This document shows positions 18,499-26,553 of a stretch of 43,491 nucleotides of DNA, piece after piece. The translations under genes and the position numbers were made by a program. The notes under the pieces were generated by a model. It ran no database searches. It saw only the letters and a program-made list of their open reading frames with translations, and was not told the DNA's origin. The first letter of the stretch is position 1; each line of letters begins with the position of its first letter. The DNA comes from Burkholderiales bacterium Ga0074133 (GTDB taxonomy: Bacteria > Pseudomonadota > Gammaproteobacteria > Burkholderiales > Burkholderiaceae_C): the NCBI GenBank assembly GCA_001464865.1, contig LNEG01000166.1, positions 1 to 43,491 of the forward strand, written 5' to 3'.

Positions 18499-18670
18499 CG
18501 GCAGCTGCCCCGGCCTCATCGGGGCGGGGCATTGCGGCCGGGCGCTGCGGGGGCTTGACACGATCTGTACACTGAAATTCGATGCCCGCACCTGGTTGCG
18601 GCGCTGGCCGCCCATCGGGCCGCCTCCCCCCGTTCTGGTTCTGATTTGATTTGTTGGAGAGACTGTTTCC

Positions 18671-19744
18671 ATGGCACTGATCCCCGTCACCATCCTCACC
18701 GGCTTCCTGGGCTCGGGCAAGACCACCCTGCTCAAGCGCCTCCTCAGCGAGGCCCATGGCCAGAAGATCGCCGTGATCGAGAACGAATTCGGTGAAGAAA
18801 ACATCGACAACGACATCCTGGTCACCGAGTCCAAGGAGCAGATCGTGCAGATGAGCAACGGCTGCATCTGCTGCACCATCCGCGAAGACCTGCGCGAAAC
18901 GCTGCAATTGCTGGCCGCCAAGAAGCGCAAGGGCCAGCTCGACTTCGACCGCATCGTGATCGAGACCACTGGCGTGGCCGATCCGGGCCCGGTGGCGCAG
19001 ACCTTCTTCATGGACGAAGAAATCGCCGAGACCTACCTCATCGATTCCATCATCACGCTGGTGGACGCCAAGCACGCACCCCAGCAGCTCAACGACCGCC
19101 AGGAAGCGCGTCGCCAGGTGGGTTTTGCCGACCAGATCTTCCTGTCCAAGACCGACCTGGTCAGTGCCGAGGAAACCGATGCACTGATCCATCGTCTCAA
19201 GCACATGAATCCGCGCGCGCCGATGAAGGCCGTGCACTTTGGCGAGGTGCCCCTGGCCGAGGTGCTGGACCTGCGGGGCTTCAATCTGAACGCCAAGCTC
19301 GATATCGACCCTGACTTCCTCAAGGAAGAGGGTGGCCACGACCACCATGACCATGGCCATGATCATGACCACGCGCATGGCGAGCATTGCGACCACCCCT
19401 CGCACAAGCACGGCGACGGCGGCCATGGTCACCACCATCACCACGACGATGACGTCAAGAGCTTTGTCTACCGTTCGGACCGGCCCTTTGATCCGGCCAA
19501 GCTCGAGGACTTTCTGGGTGCAATCGTCAATATCTACGGCCCGCGCATGCTGCGCTACAAGGGTGTTCTCTACATGAAGGGCACCGAGCGCAAGGTGATT
19601 TTTCAGGGCGTTCACCAGCTCATGGGCAGCGACCTGGGGCCCCAGTGGACTGAGGGCGAAGTGCGCAACAGCAAGATGGTGTTCATAGGCATCGACCTGC
19701 CCAAGGACATCTTCCTGCAAGGGCTGGAGCAGAGCCTGGCCTGA
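18671..19744 (+). CDS. CobW/COG0523-family metal-chaperone GTPase
   Basis: This G3E-family P-loop GTPase (357 residues) delivers a metal, most often zinc, to target proteins. Walker A GFLGSGKTT is at 11-19, the metal site GCICC at 64-68, and NKxD-type SKTD at about 158. A His/Asp-rich loop lies at about 219-262 with long runs of HDH and HHHHH. A C-terminal CobW_C domain with YKGVLYMKG follows. ATG at 18671 has a GGAGAG Shine-Dalgarno. No Zur box or cobalamin riboswitch is visible upstream, so zinc control is not shown. Cobalamin genes are absent, so YjiA/ZNG1-like is preferred over true CobW. Confidence 0.93.
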   Translation: MALIPVTILTGFLGSGKTTLLKRLLSEAHGQKIAVIENEFGEENIDNDILVTESKEQIVQMSNGCICCTIREDLRETLQLLAAKKRKGQLDFDRIVIETTGVADPGPVAQTFFMDEEIAETYLIDSIITLVDAKHAPQQLNDRQEARRQVGFADQIFLSKTDLVSAEETDALIHRLKHMNPRAPMKAVHFGEVPLAEVLDLRGFNLNAKLDIDPDFLKEEGGHDHHDHGHDHDHAHGEHCDHPSHKHGDGGHGHHHHHDDDVKSFVYRSDRPFDPAKLEDFLGAIVNIYGPRMLRYKGVLYMKGTERKVIFQGVHQLMGSDLGPQWTEGEVRNSKMVFIGIDLPKDIFLQGLEQSLA

Positions 19745-19839
19745 GCGTGCATCCACAGCAGTGCCGCACCGTTTTCCGGGTGAATCCGACCCGTTTGTGT
19801 TGTATCTGCAACGTTTCCGTTTGCGTCAGCCCAGGTCGA

Positions 19840-19845
19840 TACAAT
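19840..19845 (+). promoter_or_regulatory. Probable -10 box for the dksA leader transcript
   Basis: TACAAT lies about 7 nt upstream of the first base of a long structured element in the 315-bp gap before dksA. The -35 region is poorly conserved. Transcription from here would place the whole stem-loop in the RNA. Confidence 0.4.
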
Positions 19846-19852
19846 CGCGCCC

Positions 19853-20002
19853 CGGCAAGAACCTGTTCAATGCCTTTTGAGGTCGCGCGAGGTGCCTTTG
19901 TTGGTGGGTTGCGCATCCGTGGCATCCTCTGATGCCTGCCTTGCACTCAAATGCGATTTCCCAACCGACATTGAACAGGTTCGAGACCCCGGAAGGCTTG
20001 CC
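19853..20002 (+). ncRNA. Candidate structured RNA or 5' leader upstream of dksA
   Basis: Nested pairings form a rod. GGCAAG (19854-19859 region) can pair with CTTGCC (19997-20002). GAACCTGTTCAATG (19859-19872) pairs perfectly over 14 bp with 19969-19982. GGT-GGG (19903-19908) pairs with CCCAACC (19960-19966) with one bulge, and CGCAT (19912-19916) with ATGCG (19951-19955). The apical hairpin is GGCATC-CTCT-GATGCC (19921-19936). A large one-sided internal loop of about 30 nt occupies 19873-19902. A rod with a wide bubble recalls 6S RNA, but I do not recognise its conserved sequence. It could equally be a regulatory leader of dksA. Confidence 0.45.
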
Positions 20003-20059
20003 ACCCGCCCTTGGCTGCACATGCGCCAGGGCCTGCCCGTATAGCGAGGAGACCAGGAA

Positions 20060-20857
20060 GTGAAAGCCGACACCAGCAAATCCAAGGGGACAGCCACCAA
20101 GGCTGCCCCAGCCGCAGCCAAGAGTGCCGCAGCGGCGCCCAAAACTGCTGCCAAGGCTCCCGCCAAAGCCGCCGCTGCCGCGCCTGCCCCCGCAACGGCT
20201 GCCGTCCCGGCTGCACCAGCCCCGGCCCAGGTGCTTCGCCCTGGCTCCGAGGTGCCAGTGCGCACTACCCGGCCTTCTTCGCGGTTGGCCCAATTGACCG
20301 TACCATCCATGGCCCAGTCGGTGGCTTCCACAGCCGCCAAGGCCAGTTATCTACACACCATGCCCACGACCGTGCAAGCGCAGCCCACGTTCACCGCTGC
20401 GAAAAAAGACCCCAAGCTGGCGAACAACTGGAAGACGAAATCGGCCGCCGAGCTGACCGACGCCGAGGTGATCGCCATGCCTGAGAGCGAGTACATGAAC
20501 GAAAAGCAGATGGCGTTCTTTCGCCTCAAGCTCGTTCAGCTCAAGCAGGAAATCCACAACAGCGCCGGTGAAACCACCGAACACCTGCGTGAAGACACTG
20601 TGGTGGTGCCCGATCCGGCCGACCGCGCCACCATCGAGGAAGAGCACGCTCTTGAGCTGCGCACCCGCGACCGCGAGCGCAAGCTGCTCAAGAAGATCGA
20701 GCAGTCCATCGCCCGCATCGACTCGGGCGACTATGGGTACTGCGATGAAACCGGCGAGCCGATTGGCGTTGGCCGCCTGATCGCACGGCCCACGGCCACG
20801 CTGTCACTGGAAGCGCAGCAACGCCGCGAACTCAAGCAGAAAATGTTCGGTGACTGA
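20060..20857 (+). CDS. dksA: DksA/TraR-family RNA polymerase-binding regulator with long N-terminal extension
   Basis: DksA enters the RNA polymerase secondary channel and works with ppGpp. The 265-residue protein has an Ala/Pro/Lys-rich disordered extension (1-105), then a normal DksA: KSAAELTDAEVIAMPESEYMN, a coiled coil with the tip motif DPADRA (185-190), and RTRDRERKLLKKIE. The zinc-finger region has only one cysteine (YGYCDETGEPIG, Cys228), and RPTATLSLEAQ replaces the second Cys pair, so this is a zinc-independent form. GTG at 20060 follows GAGGAGACCAGGA, a strong ribosome site. An internal ATG at codon 101 would give a DksA of usual length, so two products are conceivable. Confidence 0.93.
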   Translation: MKADTSKSKGTATKAAPAAAKSAAAAPKTAAKAPAKAAAAAPAPATAAVPAAPAPAQVLRPGSEVPVRTTRPSSRLAQLTVPSMAQSVASTAAKASYLHTMPTTVQAQPTFTAAKKDPKLANNWKTKSAAELTDAEVIAMPESEYMNEKQMAFFRLKLVQLKQEIHNSAGETTEHLREDTVVVPDPADRATIEEEHALELRTRDRERKLLKKIEQSIARIDSGDYGYCDETGEPIGVGRLIARPTATLSLEAQQRRELKQKMFGD

Positions 20858-20861
20858 GTGA

Positions 20862-20888
20862 ATCAGCCAGCGCTTCGGCCTGGCTGAT
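20862..20888 (+). other. Stem-loop just after dksA
   Basis: ATCAGCCAG and CTGGCTGAT form a perfect 9-bp stem with a 9-nt loop, 4 nt behind the dksA stop. No T-run follows, so it may stabilise or attenuate rather than fully terminate before the STAS gene 38 bp downstream. Confidence 0.45.
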
Positions 20889-20926
20889 GCACATCACCCC
20901 ATGCGCACACCGTCCCCATCCACGCC

Positions 20927-22705
20927 ATGAGCAAGGAAGAAACCACCCCCGGACTGCTGTCAAAGGTGGTGCGGTTTGTGCGCAATCCCACGGTCAACTG
21001 GACCGAGCTGGACTCGCTGACGGACGACCGCGAGAGCCAGTACAGCAAGCAGATGCTCAAGGAGATGATCGAGCGCAAGCGGCGTAACGACTTTGTCCGC
21101 CGCCGCGAGTTCGACCAGCTGCGCAAGCTGCGCCGGCGCGAGGCCCTGCAGGGCCAGCGCACTGAAGACCCTACCGCCCGTCCCTCGTTCTTCCAGAGCA
21201 GCATGGCCTCGCCCGACGAGCGCGCCGTCACGCTGAAGAAGATCAACGAGATCGAGGCGCAGATGTCGCAGCAATGGTGGAAGAGCAAGCAGGGCTCCGA
21301 TGCGCCCACGGTCGTGGGCGCCATGCCGGCCGGTATCGCCGACGAACAGTCGGGTGAGGATGCTGCGGCTGCCAACGCCCGGGCGTTTGCGCCCACGGCG
21401 CCCGCCAGTTTGCCGGCGCCCCTGCAGGGCAAGCCTGCGGTCCAGTCCCTGTTTGCCGATGACAGCATGACCGTGGCCCATTTTGGCGGGACCGATGCGC
21501 AGATGCAGGCCGGTAGCCAGGCTGGCCGTGGGACGTCGTTGCCTGCGGTCCCCTCGCTGGGCGACCATACGGTGCCGATGACACTCTCCGAACCGGAGGA
21601 ATTTGTGCACGAACCCGACCTCGAAGAAGCGGCGATCCGGTTTGCGAATGGCGATCATGCCGGTGCAGAGTCCGGGTTGCTGGATGTGCTCTCCCAGCAC
21701 CAGCAGGATGCCCCGGAGGATCAGTTCGACATCTGGATGACGCTGTTCGACCTGTATCGCGCAACGGGCCAACACGACCGTTTTGACACGCTGGCCATCG
21801 ACTTCGCAGCCCAGTACGGTCGCTCGGCGCCGCTGTGGTTTTCCATGCCCGCCTTGCTGGGCATGGCTGCGGCGAGCCCCGCTGCCGGGGCAGGCGGCAC
21901 TGCCGTGGCGCCCGGTGCTCCAGTGCGCCGCGATTTCAGCTGGAACGCGCCCGGTACGATGGCCGTGTCTTCGGTGGCAGCACTGCAGGCGTCGCTGGCC
22001 CGCTCGGCATCGCCCTGGACGCTTTCGTGGTCTCGTCTCGTGTCGGTGGACGAGGCCGCCGTGCCACTGCTGGCAGACCAGTTCACCCAGTGGGCCGAGC
22101 GCGAAGGTCAGTTCGTGTTTTCAGGGGTCGAGAGACTGAATGCCTTGCTGGAGGCCAAGGCGCAGTCGGGCGACCGTTCCACCAGCCCCGAGTGGTGGCG
22201 GCTTCGCATGGCCGCCATGCGGTTGATGGGCAAGCCAGACGAGTTCGAGCTCGTGGCACTGGACTACTGCGTCACCTACGAGGTTTCGCCACCGTCGTGG
22301 GTGTCTCCGCGTTGCGGCTACTCGGACAACGAAGGCGGCGCCACTTCGGGCTCGGCACCGCTTGCGGTCGAAAGTGACTTTGGTCCATCAGAAACCTTTG
22401 ATTCGATCATCGGTACTCTGGACAACACGCCCGTGGCAGAACTGAGTGGTCACATCGAGGGCGACGCCGCGTCGCTGCTCGAACCCTTCGAGGCCCTGCT
22501 GCGGCCCGGGATGCCCCTGGCGATCTCCTGCGACAAGCTGATCCGGGTGGATTTTGCAGCCGCCGGATCGGTACTGAACTGGGCGGCCGCCCAGCAGGGC
22601 GCAGGCCATGTGATCCAGTTCCAGAACCTGCAACGCCTGGTGGCCGTGTTCTTCAACGTGATCGGCATCAACGAGCACGCCTGGGTCGTGCCGCGCAAGA
22701 ACTGA
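20927..22705 (+). CDS. STAS-domain protein of unknown function, dksA-hslV linked
   Basis: The 592-residue soluble protein has no signal peptide. Its N-terminus (1-85) is basic and helical (NWTELDSLTDDRESQYSK, ERKRRNDFVRRREFDQLRKLRRRE), followed by a linker rich in Ala and Pro. A helical TPR-like segment (about 225-300, AAIRFANGDHAGAESGLLDVL) comes next, then a degenerate STAS-like region (about 350-405, WTLSWSRLVSVDEAAVPLLAD). The STAS domain ends the protein (about 500-592, VAELSGHIEGDAASLLEPFE and FQNLQRLVAVFFNVIGINEH). STAS domains bind nucleotides or act as anti-sigma antagonists, but no kinase partner is nearby. Role unknown. Confidence 0.8.
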   Translation: MSKEETTPGLLSKVVRFVRNPTVNWTELDSLTDDRESQYSKQMLKEMIERKRRNDFVRRREFDQLRKLRRREALQGQRTEDPTARPSFFQSSMASPDERAVTLKKINEIEAQMSQQWWKSKQGSDAPTVVGAMPAGIADEQSGEDAAAANARAFAPTAPASLPAPLQGKPAVQSLFADDSMTVAHFGGTDAQMQAGSQAGRGTSLPAVPSLGDHTVPMTLSEPEEFVHEPDLEEAAIRFANGDHAGAESGLLDVLSQHQQDAPEDQFDIWMTLFDLYRATGQHDRFDTLAIDFAAQYGRSAPLWFSMPALLGMAAASPAAGAGGTAVAPGAPVRRDFSWNAPGTMAVSSVAALQASLARSASPWTLSWSRLVSVDEAAVPLLADQFTQWAEREGQFVFSGVERLNALLEAKAQSGDRSTSPEWWRLRMAAMRLMGKPDEFELVALDYCVTYEVSPPSWVSPRCGYSDNEGGATSGSAPLAVESDFGPSETFDSIIGTLDNTPVAELSGHIEGDAASLLEPFEALLRPGMPLAISCDKLIRVDFAAAGSVLNWAAAQQGAGHVIQFQNLQRLVAVFFNVIGINEHAWVVPRKN

Positions 22706-22874
22706 TTCCTGGACGGCTGCAGTGCAGGCCGCTGGTGACTGCCTGACGGAGTCCAGCGTACCTGGCAGGGGCTGATGGCGGATTCACGGTGCGTGATCTT
22801 CACACCGGGTGCCGCAGGTCCCTGCGGCCAACGACAGACAGCGCGGGGGTGGGGGGCAGCACATGCCACACCCG

Positions 22875-22902
22875 CTTGCAAAAATCGGCCCAGTCCCCAT
22901 TT
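22875..22902 (+). promoter_or_regulatory. Sigma-32 (heat-shock) promoter of hslVU
   Basis: CTTGCAA (22875-22881), 13 bp, CCCCATTT (22895-22902) fits the RpoH consensus CTTGAAA-N13-CCCCATNT with one mismatch in the -35. It lies directly upstream of hslV, a known heat-shock gene. Transcription would begin near 22909, only a few bases before the annotated ATG. Confidence 0.75.
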
Positions 22903-22911
22903 GCCGCAGCT

Positions 22912-23481
22912 ATGGACTCATCTTCACACGACAACCATCCGGTGTTTCACGGCACCACCATCATCAGCGTGCGCCGCGAAACCCCGCAGGGCGTGCAAGT
23001 GGCTATCGGCGGTGACGGCCAGGTCACGCTGGGCAACATCGTCGTCAAGGGCACTGCACGCAAGGTGCGCAAGCTCTACCACGGCAAGGTGCTGGCCGGG
23101 TTTGCAGGTGCCACGGCCGATGCCTTCACGCTGTTCGAGCGCTTCGAAGCCAAGCTGGAAAAGCACCAGGGCCACCTGACCCGCGCTGCCATCGAACTGA
23201 CCAAGGACTGGCGTACCGACCGGGTGCTGCGCCGCCTGGAGGCCATGCTGGCCGTGGCGGACGCCAGTGCTTCCCTGATCATCACTGGCAACGGCGACGT
23301 GCTGGAGCCCGAGCAGGGCATCGTGGCCATCGGCTCTGGTGGCGCATACGCACATTCGGCTGCAAAGGCGCTGCTGGGCCACACCGACCTGTCGGCGCAG
23401 GAGATCGTCAAGAAGTCGCTCGAGATCGCTGGCGAACTGTGCATCTACACGAACATGAACCACACGATCGAGACTTTGTAG
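22912..23481 (+). CDS. hslV: ATP-dependent protease subunit HslV
   Basis: HslV is the peptidase ring of the HslVU protease and uses an N-terminal threonine. The 189-residue form has a 14-residue leader before the catalytic TTIISVRR; HslV usually has a leader of one to a few residues. Conserved [45 protein letters not shown] and [14 protein letters not shown] are present. The heat-shock promoter predicts transcription from about 22909, which would leave almost no 5' leader for the ATG at 22912. An in-frame GTG at 22942 would give MFHGTTIIS, a more usual length. Neither start has a clear Shine-Dalgarno, so the 5' end is uncertain. Confidence 0.93.
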   Translation: MDSSSHDNHPVFHGTTIISVRRETPQGVQVAIGGDGQVTLGNIVVKGTARKVRKLYHGKVLAGFAGATADAFTLFERFEAKLEKHQGHLTRAAIELTKDWRTDRVLRRLEAMLAVADASASLIITGNGDVLEPEQGIVAIGSGGAYAHSAAKALLGHTDLSAQEIVKKSLEIAGELCIYTNMNHTIETL

Positions 23482-23533
23482 GGCTGCGGACCAGCCCGGC
23501 CGACGCGGTTGCTGGGCACCTGCTGCTTCTTTT

Positions 23534-23582
23534 TGCTCCTATTTTTATAGCTTCTGGTGCAATTAATACATGCGCTGGAGCC
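23534..23582 (+). repeat. 49-nt dispersed element, intergenic copy 2
   Basis: TGCTCC, 8 nt, TAGC, 26 nt, GAGCC in the hslV-hslU gap, ending 22 nt before the hslU start. With the rlmI copy it shares TAGCTTC, GTGCAA and GAGCC at the same positions; with the murD copy it shares TGCTCCT, ATAGC and GCGCTGG. Confidence 0.75.
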
Positions 23583-23604
23583 CACCTATGACCAGGAAGA
23601 CCCC

Positions 23605-24930
23605 ATGTCGTCCATGACCCCCCAGGAAATCGTCTCCGAACTCGACAACCACATCGTGGGTCAGGCCGGTGCCAAGCGCGCCGTCGCCATTGCGCTGCGC
23701 AACCGCTGGCGCCGCCAGCAGGTCGAGGGCAGCCTGCGCCACGAAATCACGCCCAAGAATATCCTCATGATCGGACCGACCGGCGTGGGCAAGACCGAAA
23801 TTGCACGTCGCCTGGCGCGGCTGGCCGATGCGCCCTTCATCAAGGTCGAAGCCACCAAGTTCACCGAGGTGGGCTACGTGGGCAAGGACGTGGATTCCAT
23901 CATCCGCGACCTGGCCGAAATGGCCGTCAAGCAGACACGCGAAGCCGAGATGAAAAAGGTGCGCACCCGCGCCGAGGATGCCGCCGAAGAGCGCATCCTG
24001 GATGCCCTGATCCCGCCCGCCCGCACGGCTGCCGGGGCGGAGCCGGTCGGTGACAACACCGCACGGCAGGTGTTTCGCAAGAAGCTGCGCGAAGGCGCCC
24101 TGGCTGACAAGGAAATCGAGATCGATGTGGCCGAAGCCCGCCCATCGCTCGAGATCATGGGCCCGCAGGGCATGGAGGAGATGACCGAGCAGCTGCGCGG
24201 CATGTTCAGCCAGATGGGCCAGGACCGGCGCAAGACGCGCAAGCTGCGGATTGCCGAGGCGATGAAGCTCCTTGTCGAGGAAGAGGCCGGCAAGCTGGTG
24301 AACGAGGAAGAGATCAAGACCCGCGCGGTGGCCAACGCCGAGCAAAACGGCATCGTCTTCATCGACGAGATCGACAAGGTGGCGGCGCGCCAGGAAAGCA
24401 GTGGGGCCGATGTGTCGCGCCAGGGCGTGCAGCGCGACCTGCTGCCGCTGGTGGAGGGCACCACGGTGTCCACCAAGTACGGAATGATCAAGACAGACCA
24501 TATCCTGTTCATCGCTTCGGGCGCATTCCACCTGTCCAAGCCCAGTGACCTCATCCCAGAGCTGCAGGGGCGTTTTCCGATCCGGGTGGAGCTGGGGTCT
24601 CTGTCGGTGCAGGATTTCGAGGCCATCCTCACACAGACGCACGCTTCGCTGGTCAAGCAGTACCAGGCATTGCTGGCGACTGAGGGCGTCACGCTGGCGT
24701 TCACGCCTGAAGGCATTACCCGTCTGGCACGCATTGCCTTCGAGGTGAACGAGCGCACCGAAAACATCGGGGCGCGCCGCCTGTCCACCGTGATGGAGAG
24801 GCTGCTCGACGAGGTCAGCTTTGACGCCACAAGGCTGGAGGGCCAGACCGTGACGATTGATGCTGCCTACGTGGACGCGCGCCTGGCCACGTTGAGCCAG
24901 GATGAGGACCTTTCGCGCTACATCCTGTGA
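23605..24930 (+). CDS. hslU: HslU ATPase, unfoldase subunit of HslVU
   Basis: HslU is an AAA+ hexamer that unfolds substrates and feeds them to HslV. The 441-residue protein is close to the family length (443 in E. coli). It has Walker A GPTGVGKT (57-64), pore loop [10 protein letters not shown], Walker [10 protein letters not shown], sensor-type [20 protein letters not shown], and the C-terminal tail EDLSRYIL that inserts into HslV. ATG at 23605 has an AGGAAG Shine-Dalgarno; the frame is open 16 codons upstream but that part is the dispersed element. It is likely co-transcribed with hslV from the heat-shock promoter. Confidence 0.97.
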   Translation: MSSMTPQEIVSELDNHIVGQAGAKRAVAIALRNRWRRQQVEGSLRHEITPKNILMIGPTGVGKTEIARRLARLADAPFIKVEATKFTEVGYVGKDVDSIIRDLAEMAVKQTREAEMKKVRTRAEDAAEERILDALIPPARTAAGAEPVGDNTARQVFRKKLREGALADKEIEIDVAEARPSLEIMGPQGMEEMTEQLRGMFSQMGQDRRKTRKLRIAEAMKLLVEEEAGKLVNEEEIKTRAVANAEQNGIVFIDEIDKVAARQESSGADVSRQGVQRDLLPLVEGTTVSTKYGMIKTDHILFIASGAFHLSKPSDLIPELQGRFPIRVELGSLSVQDFEAILTQTHASLVKQYQALLATEGVTLAFTPEGITRLARIAFEVNERTENIGARRLSTVMERLLDEVSFDATRLEGQTVTIDAAYVDARLATLSQDEDLSRYIL

Positions 24931-24981
24931 CCATACGGATGAGCCTTGAGAGGTCACATTCATAGGCTTCCGTAAGTGCTT

Positions 24982-25051
24982 CTTTTGCAAGGACTTTTGG
25001 CGCGTTCCCGCTTCCGGAGTGGTGCCTAAGTCCTTGATTTCATTGCAAAAG
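24982..25051 (+). other. Imperfect inverted repeat in the hslU-mraZ gap
   Basis: CTTTTGCAAGGACTT (24982-24996) is mirrored by AAGTCCTTG and TGCAAAAG (25028-25051), split by a 7-nt insertion. The 31-nt loop is GC-rich. No T-run follows either arm in a terminator position. It may be a leftover terminator or a binding region upstream of the mraZ promoter. Confidence 0.3.
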
Positions 25052-25067
25052 TTTGTAGGACACCCCC

Positions 25068-25095
25068 TTGTCCGAAGGTCTTTTCCTGCTACAGT
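25068..25095 (+). promoter_or_regulatory. Probable promoter of mraZ and the dcw cluster
   Basis: TTGTCC (25068-25073), 16 bp, TACAGT (25090-25095). The -10 box overlaps the first of four GTG boxes, as expected for a promoter repressed by MraZ. Moderate match to sigma-70 consensus. Confidence 0.5.
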
Positions 25096-25128
25096 GCAAA
25101 AAAGTGCAATTAAGTGGTGAAAAGTGCC
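25092..25128 (+). promoter_or_regulatory. MraZ operator: four GTG boxes at 10-bp intervals
   Basis: GTG occurs at 25094, 25104, 25114 and 25124, each preceded by A and mostly by AA (AAGTG). This 10-bp periodic array on one DNA face is the form of known MraZ-binding repeats (short GTG-containing boxes with ~5-nt spacers) in front of mraZ. It predicts autorepression of the dcw cluster. Confidence 0.75.
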
Positions 25129-25183
25129 TTGATGGCCTCGTCCGGAGGCGTCAGAAGGCAGCAACCGAGTGGGGATTCCGTCC

Positions 25184-25612
25184 GTGTTCCAAGGTGCCTC
25201 GTCGCTCAGTCTCGATGCGAAGGGTCGGCTATCCGTGCCGACCCGGCATCGTGACGTGCTGGCGGCCACCGCGGCGGGCCAGCTCACGATCACCAAGCAC
25301 CCGCACGGCTGCCTGATGGTGTTTCCCCGGCCTGAATGGGAGAAGTTCCGGGAGCGCATTGCCCAGCTGCCCATGTCGGCCCAGTGGTGGAAGCGGATCT
25401 TCCTTGGCAATGCCATGGATGTGGAAATGGACGCCACCGGCCGTGTGCTGGTGTCACCCGAGCTGCGCGAAGCTGCCGGCATCAGCCGCGAAACCATGCT
25501 GCTGGGCATGGGCAACCATTTCGAACTCTGGGACAAGGCCACCTACGACGCGCAGGAGGCCAAGGCCATGCAGGGTGACATGCCAGATGTCTTCAAGGAC
25601 TTCTCCTTCTAA
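25184..25612 (+). CDS. mraZ: Transcriptional regulator MraZ
   Basis: MraZ is a ring-forming AbrB-like DNA-binding protein that represses its own operon. The 142-residue protein has two SpoVT/AbrB-like repeats, each with a DxxGR motif: [11 protein letters not shown] near 9-19 and [12 protein letters not shown] near 77-90. The GTG start at 25184 gives MFQGASS, matching the normal MraZ N-terminus, and has GGGGA 8 nt upstream. A GTG 15 nt further upstream lacks a ribosome site. It is the first gene of the dcw cluster and lies behind its own operator. Confidence 0.95.
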   Translation: MFQGASSLSLDAKGRLSVPTRHRDVLAATAAGQLTITKHPHGCLMVFPRPEWEKFRERIAQLPMSAQWWKRIFLGNAMDVEMDATGRVLVSPELREAAGISRETMLLGMGNHFELWDKATYDAQEAKAMQGDMPDVFKDFSF

Positions 25613-25622
25613 GGCGCGCGCA

Positions 25623-26552
25623 GTGACATCAGGCACCCTTCAACACACCACCGTCCTGCTGGATGAAGCCGTCGACGCCCTGCTGGGTGGGGCCGGGCCG
25701 CAACCTGCGGGGACGTTTGTCGATGCGACCTTCGGGCGGGGCGGGCATTCGCGGCTGATCCTCATGCGGCTGGGGCCCGACGGTCGCCTGGTCGCCTTCG
25801 ACAAGGACCCGGAAGCCATCGCCGAAGCAACGCGCATCACCGATGCGCGTTTTTCCATTCGGCATGAGGGCTTTCGCCACCTTGCCGACCTGCCGGCGGG
25901 CAGCGCCGCTGGCGTGTTGATGGACCTGGGCGTGAGCTCGCCCCAGATCGACAGCCCGCTGCGGGGATTCAGTTTCCGTTTCGACGGCCCTCTGGACATG
26001 CGCATGGACACCACGCGCGGAACCAGTGTTGCCGAATGGTTGGCCACGGCCGAAGTCGGTCAGATTGCAGAGGTGATACGTGACTACGGTGAAGAACGGT
26101 TTGCTGGCCCCATTGCAAAGGCGATTGTTGCTTGGCGCGAAGAACGGGGTCCTCTTGCCACCACCGCCGAACTGGCCGACCTCGTGGCTGGCGCGGTCAA
26201 AACCCGCGAAGCGGGCCAGAACCCTGCAACGCGCACATTTCAAGCTCTTCGGATTTTCATCAACGCCGAGCTTGAAGAGCTGCAACAGGCGCTAGAGGCC
26301 AGCCTCTCGGTGCTGGCGCCGGGCGGGCGGCTGGTCGTGATCAGCTTCCACTCGCTGGAAGACCGCATCGTCAAGCAGTTCATTGCCAAGCACTCCAAGG
26401 AGGTCTACGACCGGCGCGCGCCCTTTGCAGCCCCCCAGGCCATGAAGCTGGTGGCGCTGGACCGCATCAAGCCCAGTGCCGCCGAGGTGGCGGGCAACCC
26501 GCGCTCGCGCAGCGCCATCATGCGCGTGGCTGAACGCACGGCAGTCGCCTGA
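25623..26552 (+). CDS. rsmH: 16S rRNA m4C1402 methyltransferase RsmH
   Basis: RsmH (MraW) N4-methylates C1402 in the ribosomal P site using SAM. The 309-residue protein begins at GTG 25623 ([20 protein letters not shown]), which matches the family start HxxVLLxEA. It has the SAM motif [10 protein letters not shown], then [36 protein letters not shown] and [15 protein letters not shown]. The start lies 10 nt after mraZ, with AAGG just downstream of the mraZ stop as ribosome site. It ends 1 nt before the ftsL ATG. Confidence 0.96.
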   Translation: MTSGTLQHTTVLLDEAVDALLGGAGPQPAGTFVDATFGRGGHSRLILMRLGPDGRLVAFDKDPEAIAEATRITDARFSIRHEGFRHLADLPAGSAAGVLMDLGVSSPQIDSPLRGFSFRFDGPLDMRMDTTRGTSVAEWLATAEVGQIAEVIRDYGEERFAGPIAKAIVAWREERGPLATTAELADLVAGAVKTREAGQNPATRTFQALRIFINAELEELQQALEASLSVLAPGGRLVVISFHSLEDRIVKQFIAKHSKEVYDRRAPFAAPQAMKLVALDRIKPSAAEVAGNPRSRSAIMRVAERTAVA

Positions 26553-26553
26553 A

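Noticed and set aside
18555-18583. TTGACA before the CobW-type gene as a sigma-70 promoter
   Set aside because: The -35 hexamer is perfect, but no acceptable -10 box lies 16-18 bp downstream (TTCGAT at 17 bp). Left unannotated.
19975-19996. GGTTCGAGACCCC, resembling a tRNA T-arm
   Set aside because: No acceptor stem, anticodon arm or CCA end can be built around it. The bases belong to the long stem upstream of dksA.
26220-26300. A+T-richer patch in rsmH as another 49-nt element
   Set aside because: It lacks the TGCT...KAGC pair at 14-nt spacing; it is ordinary conserved coding sequence ([11 protein letters not shown]).
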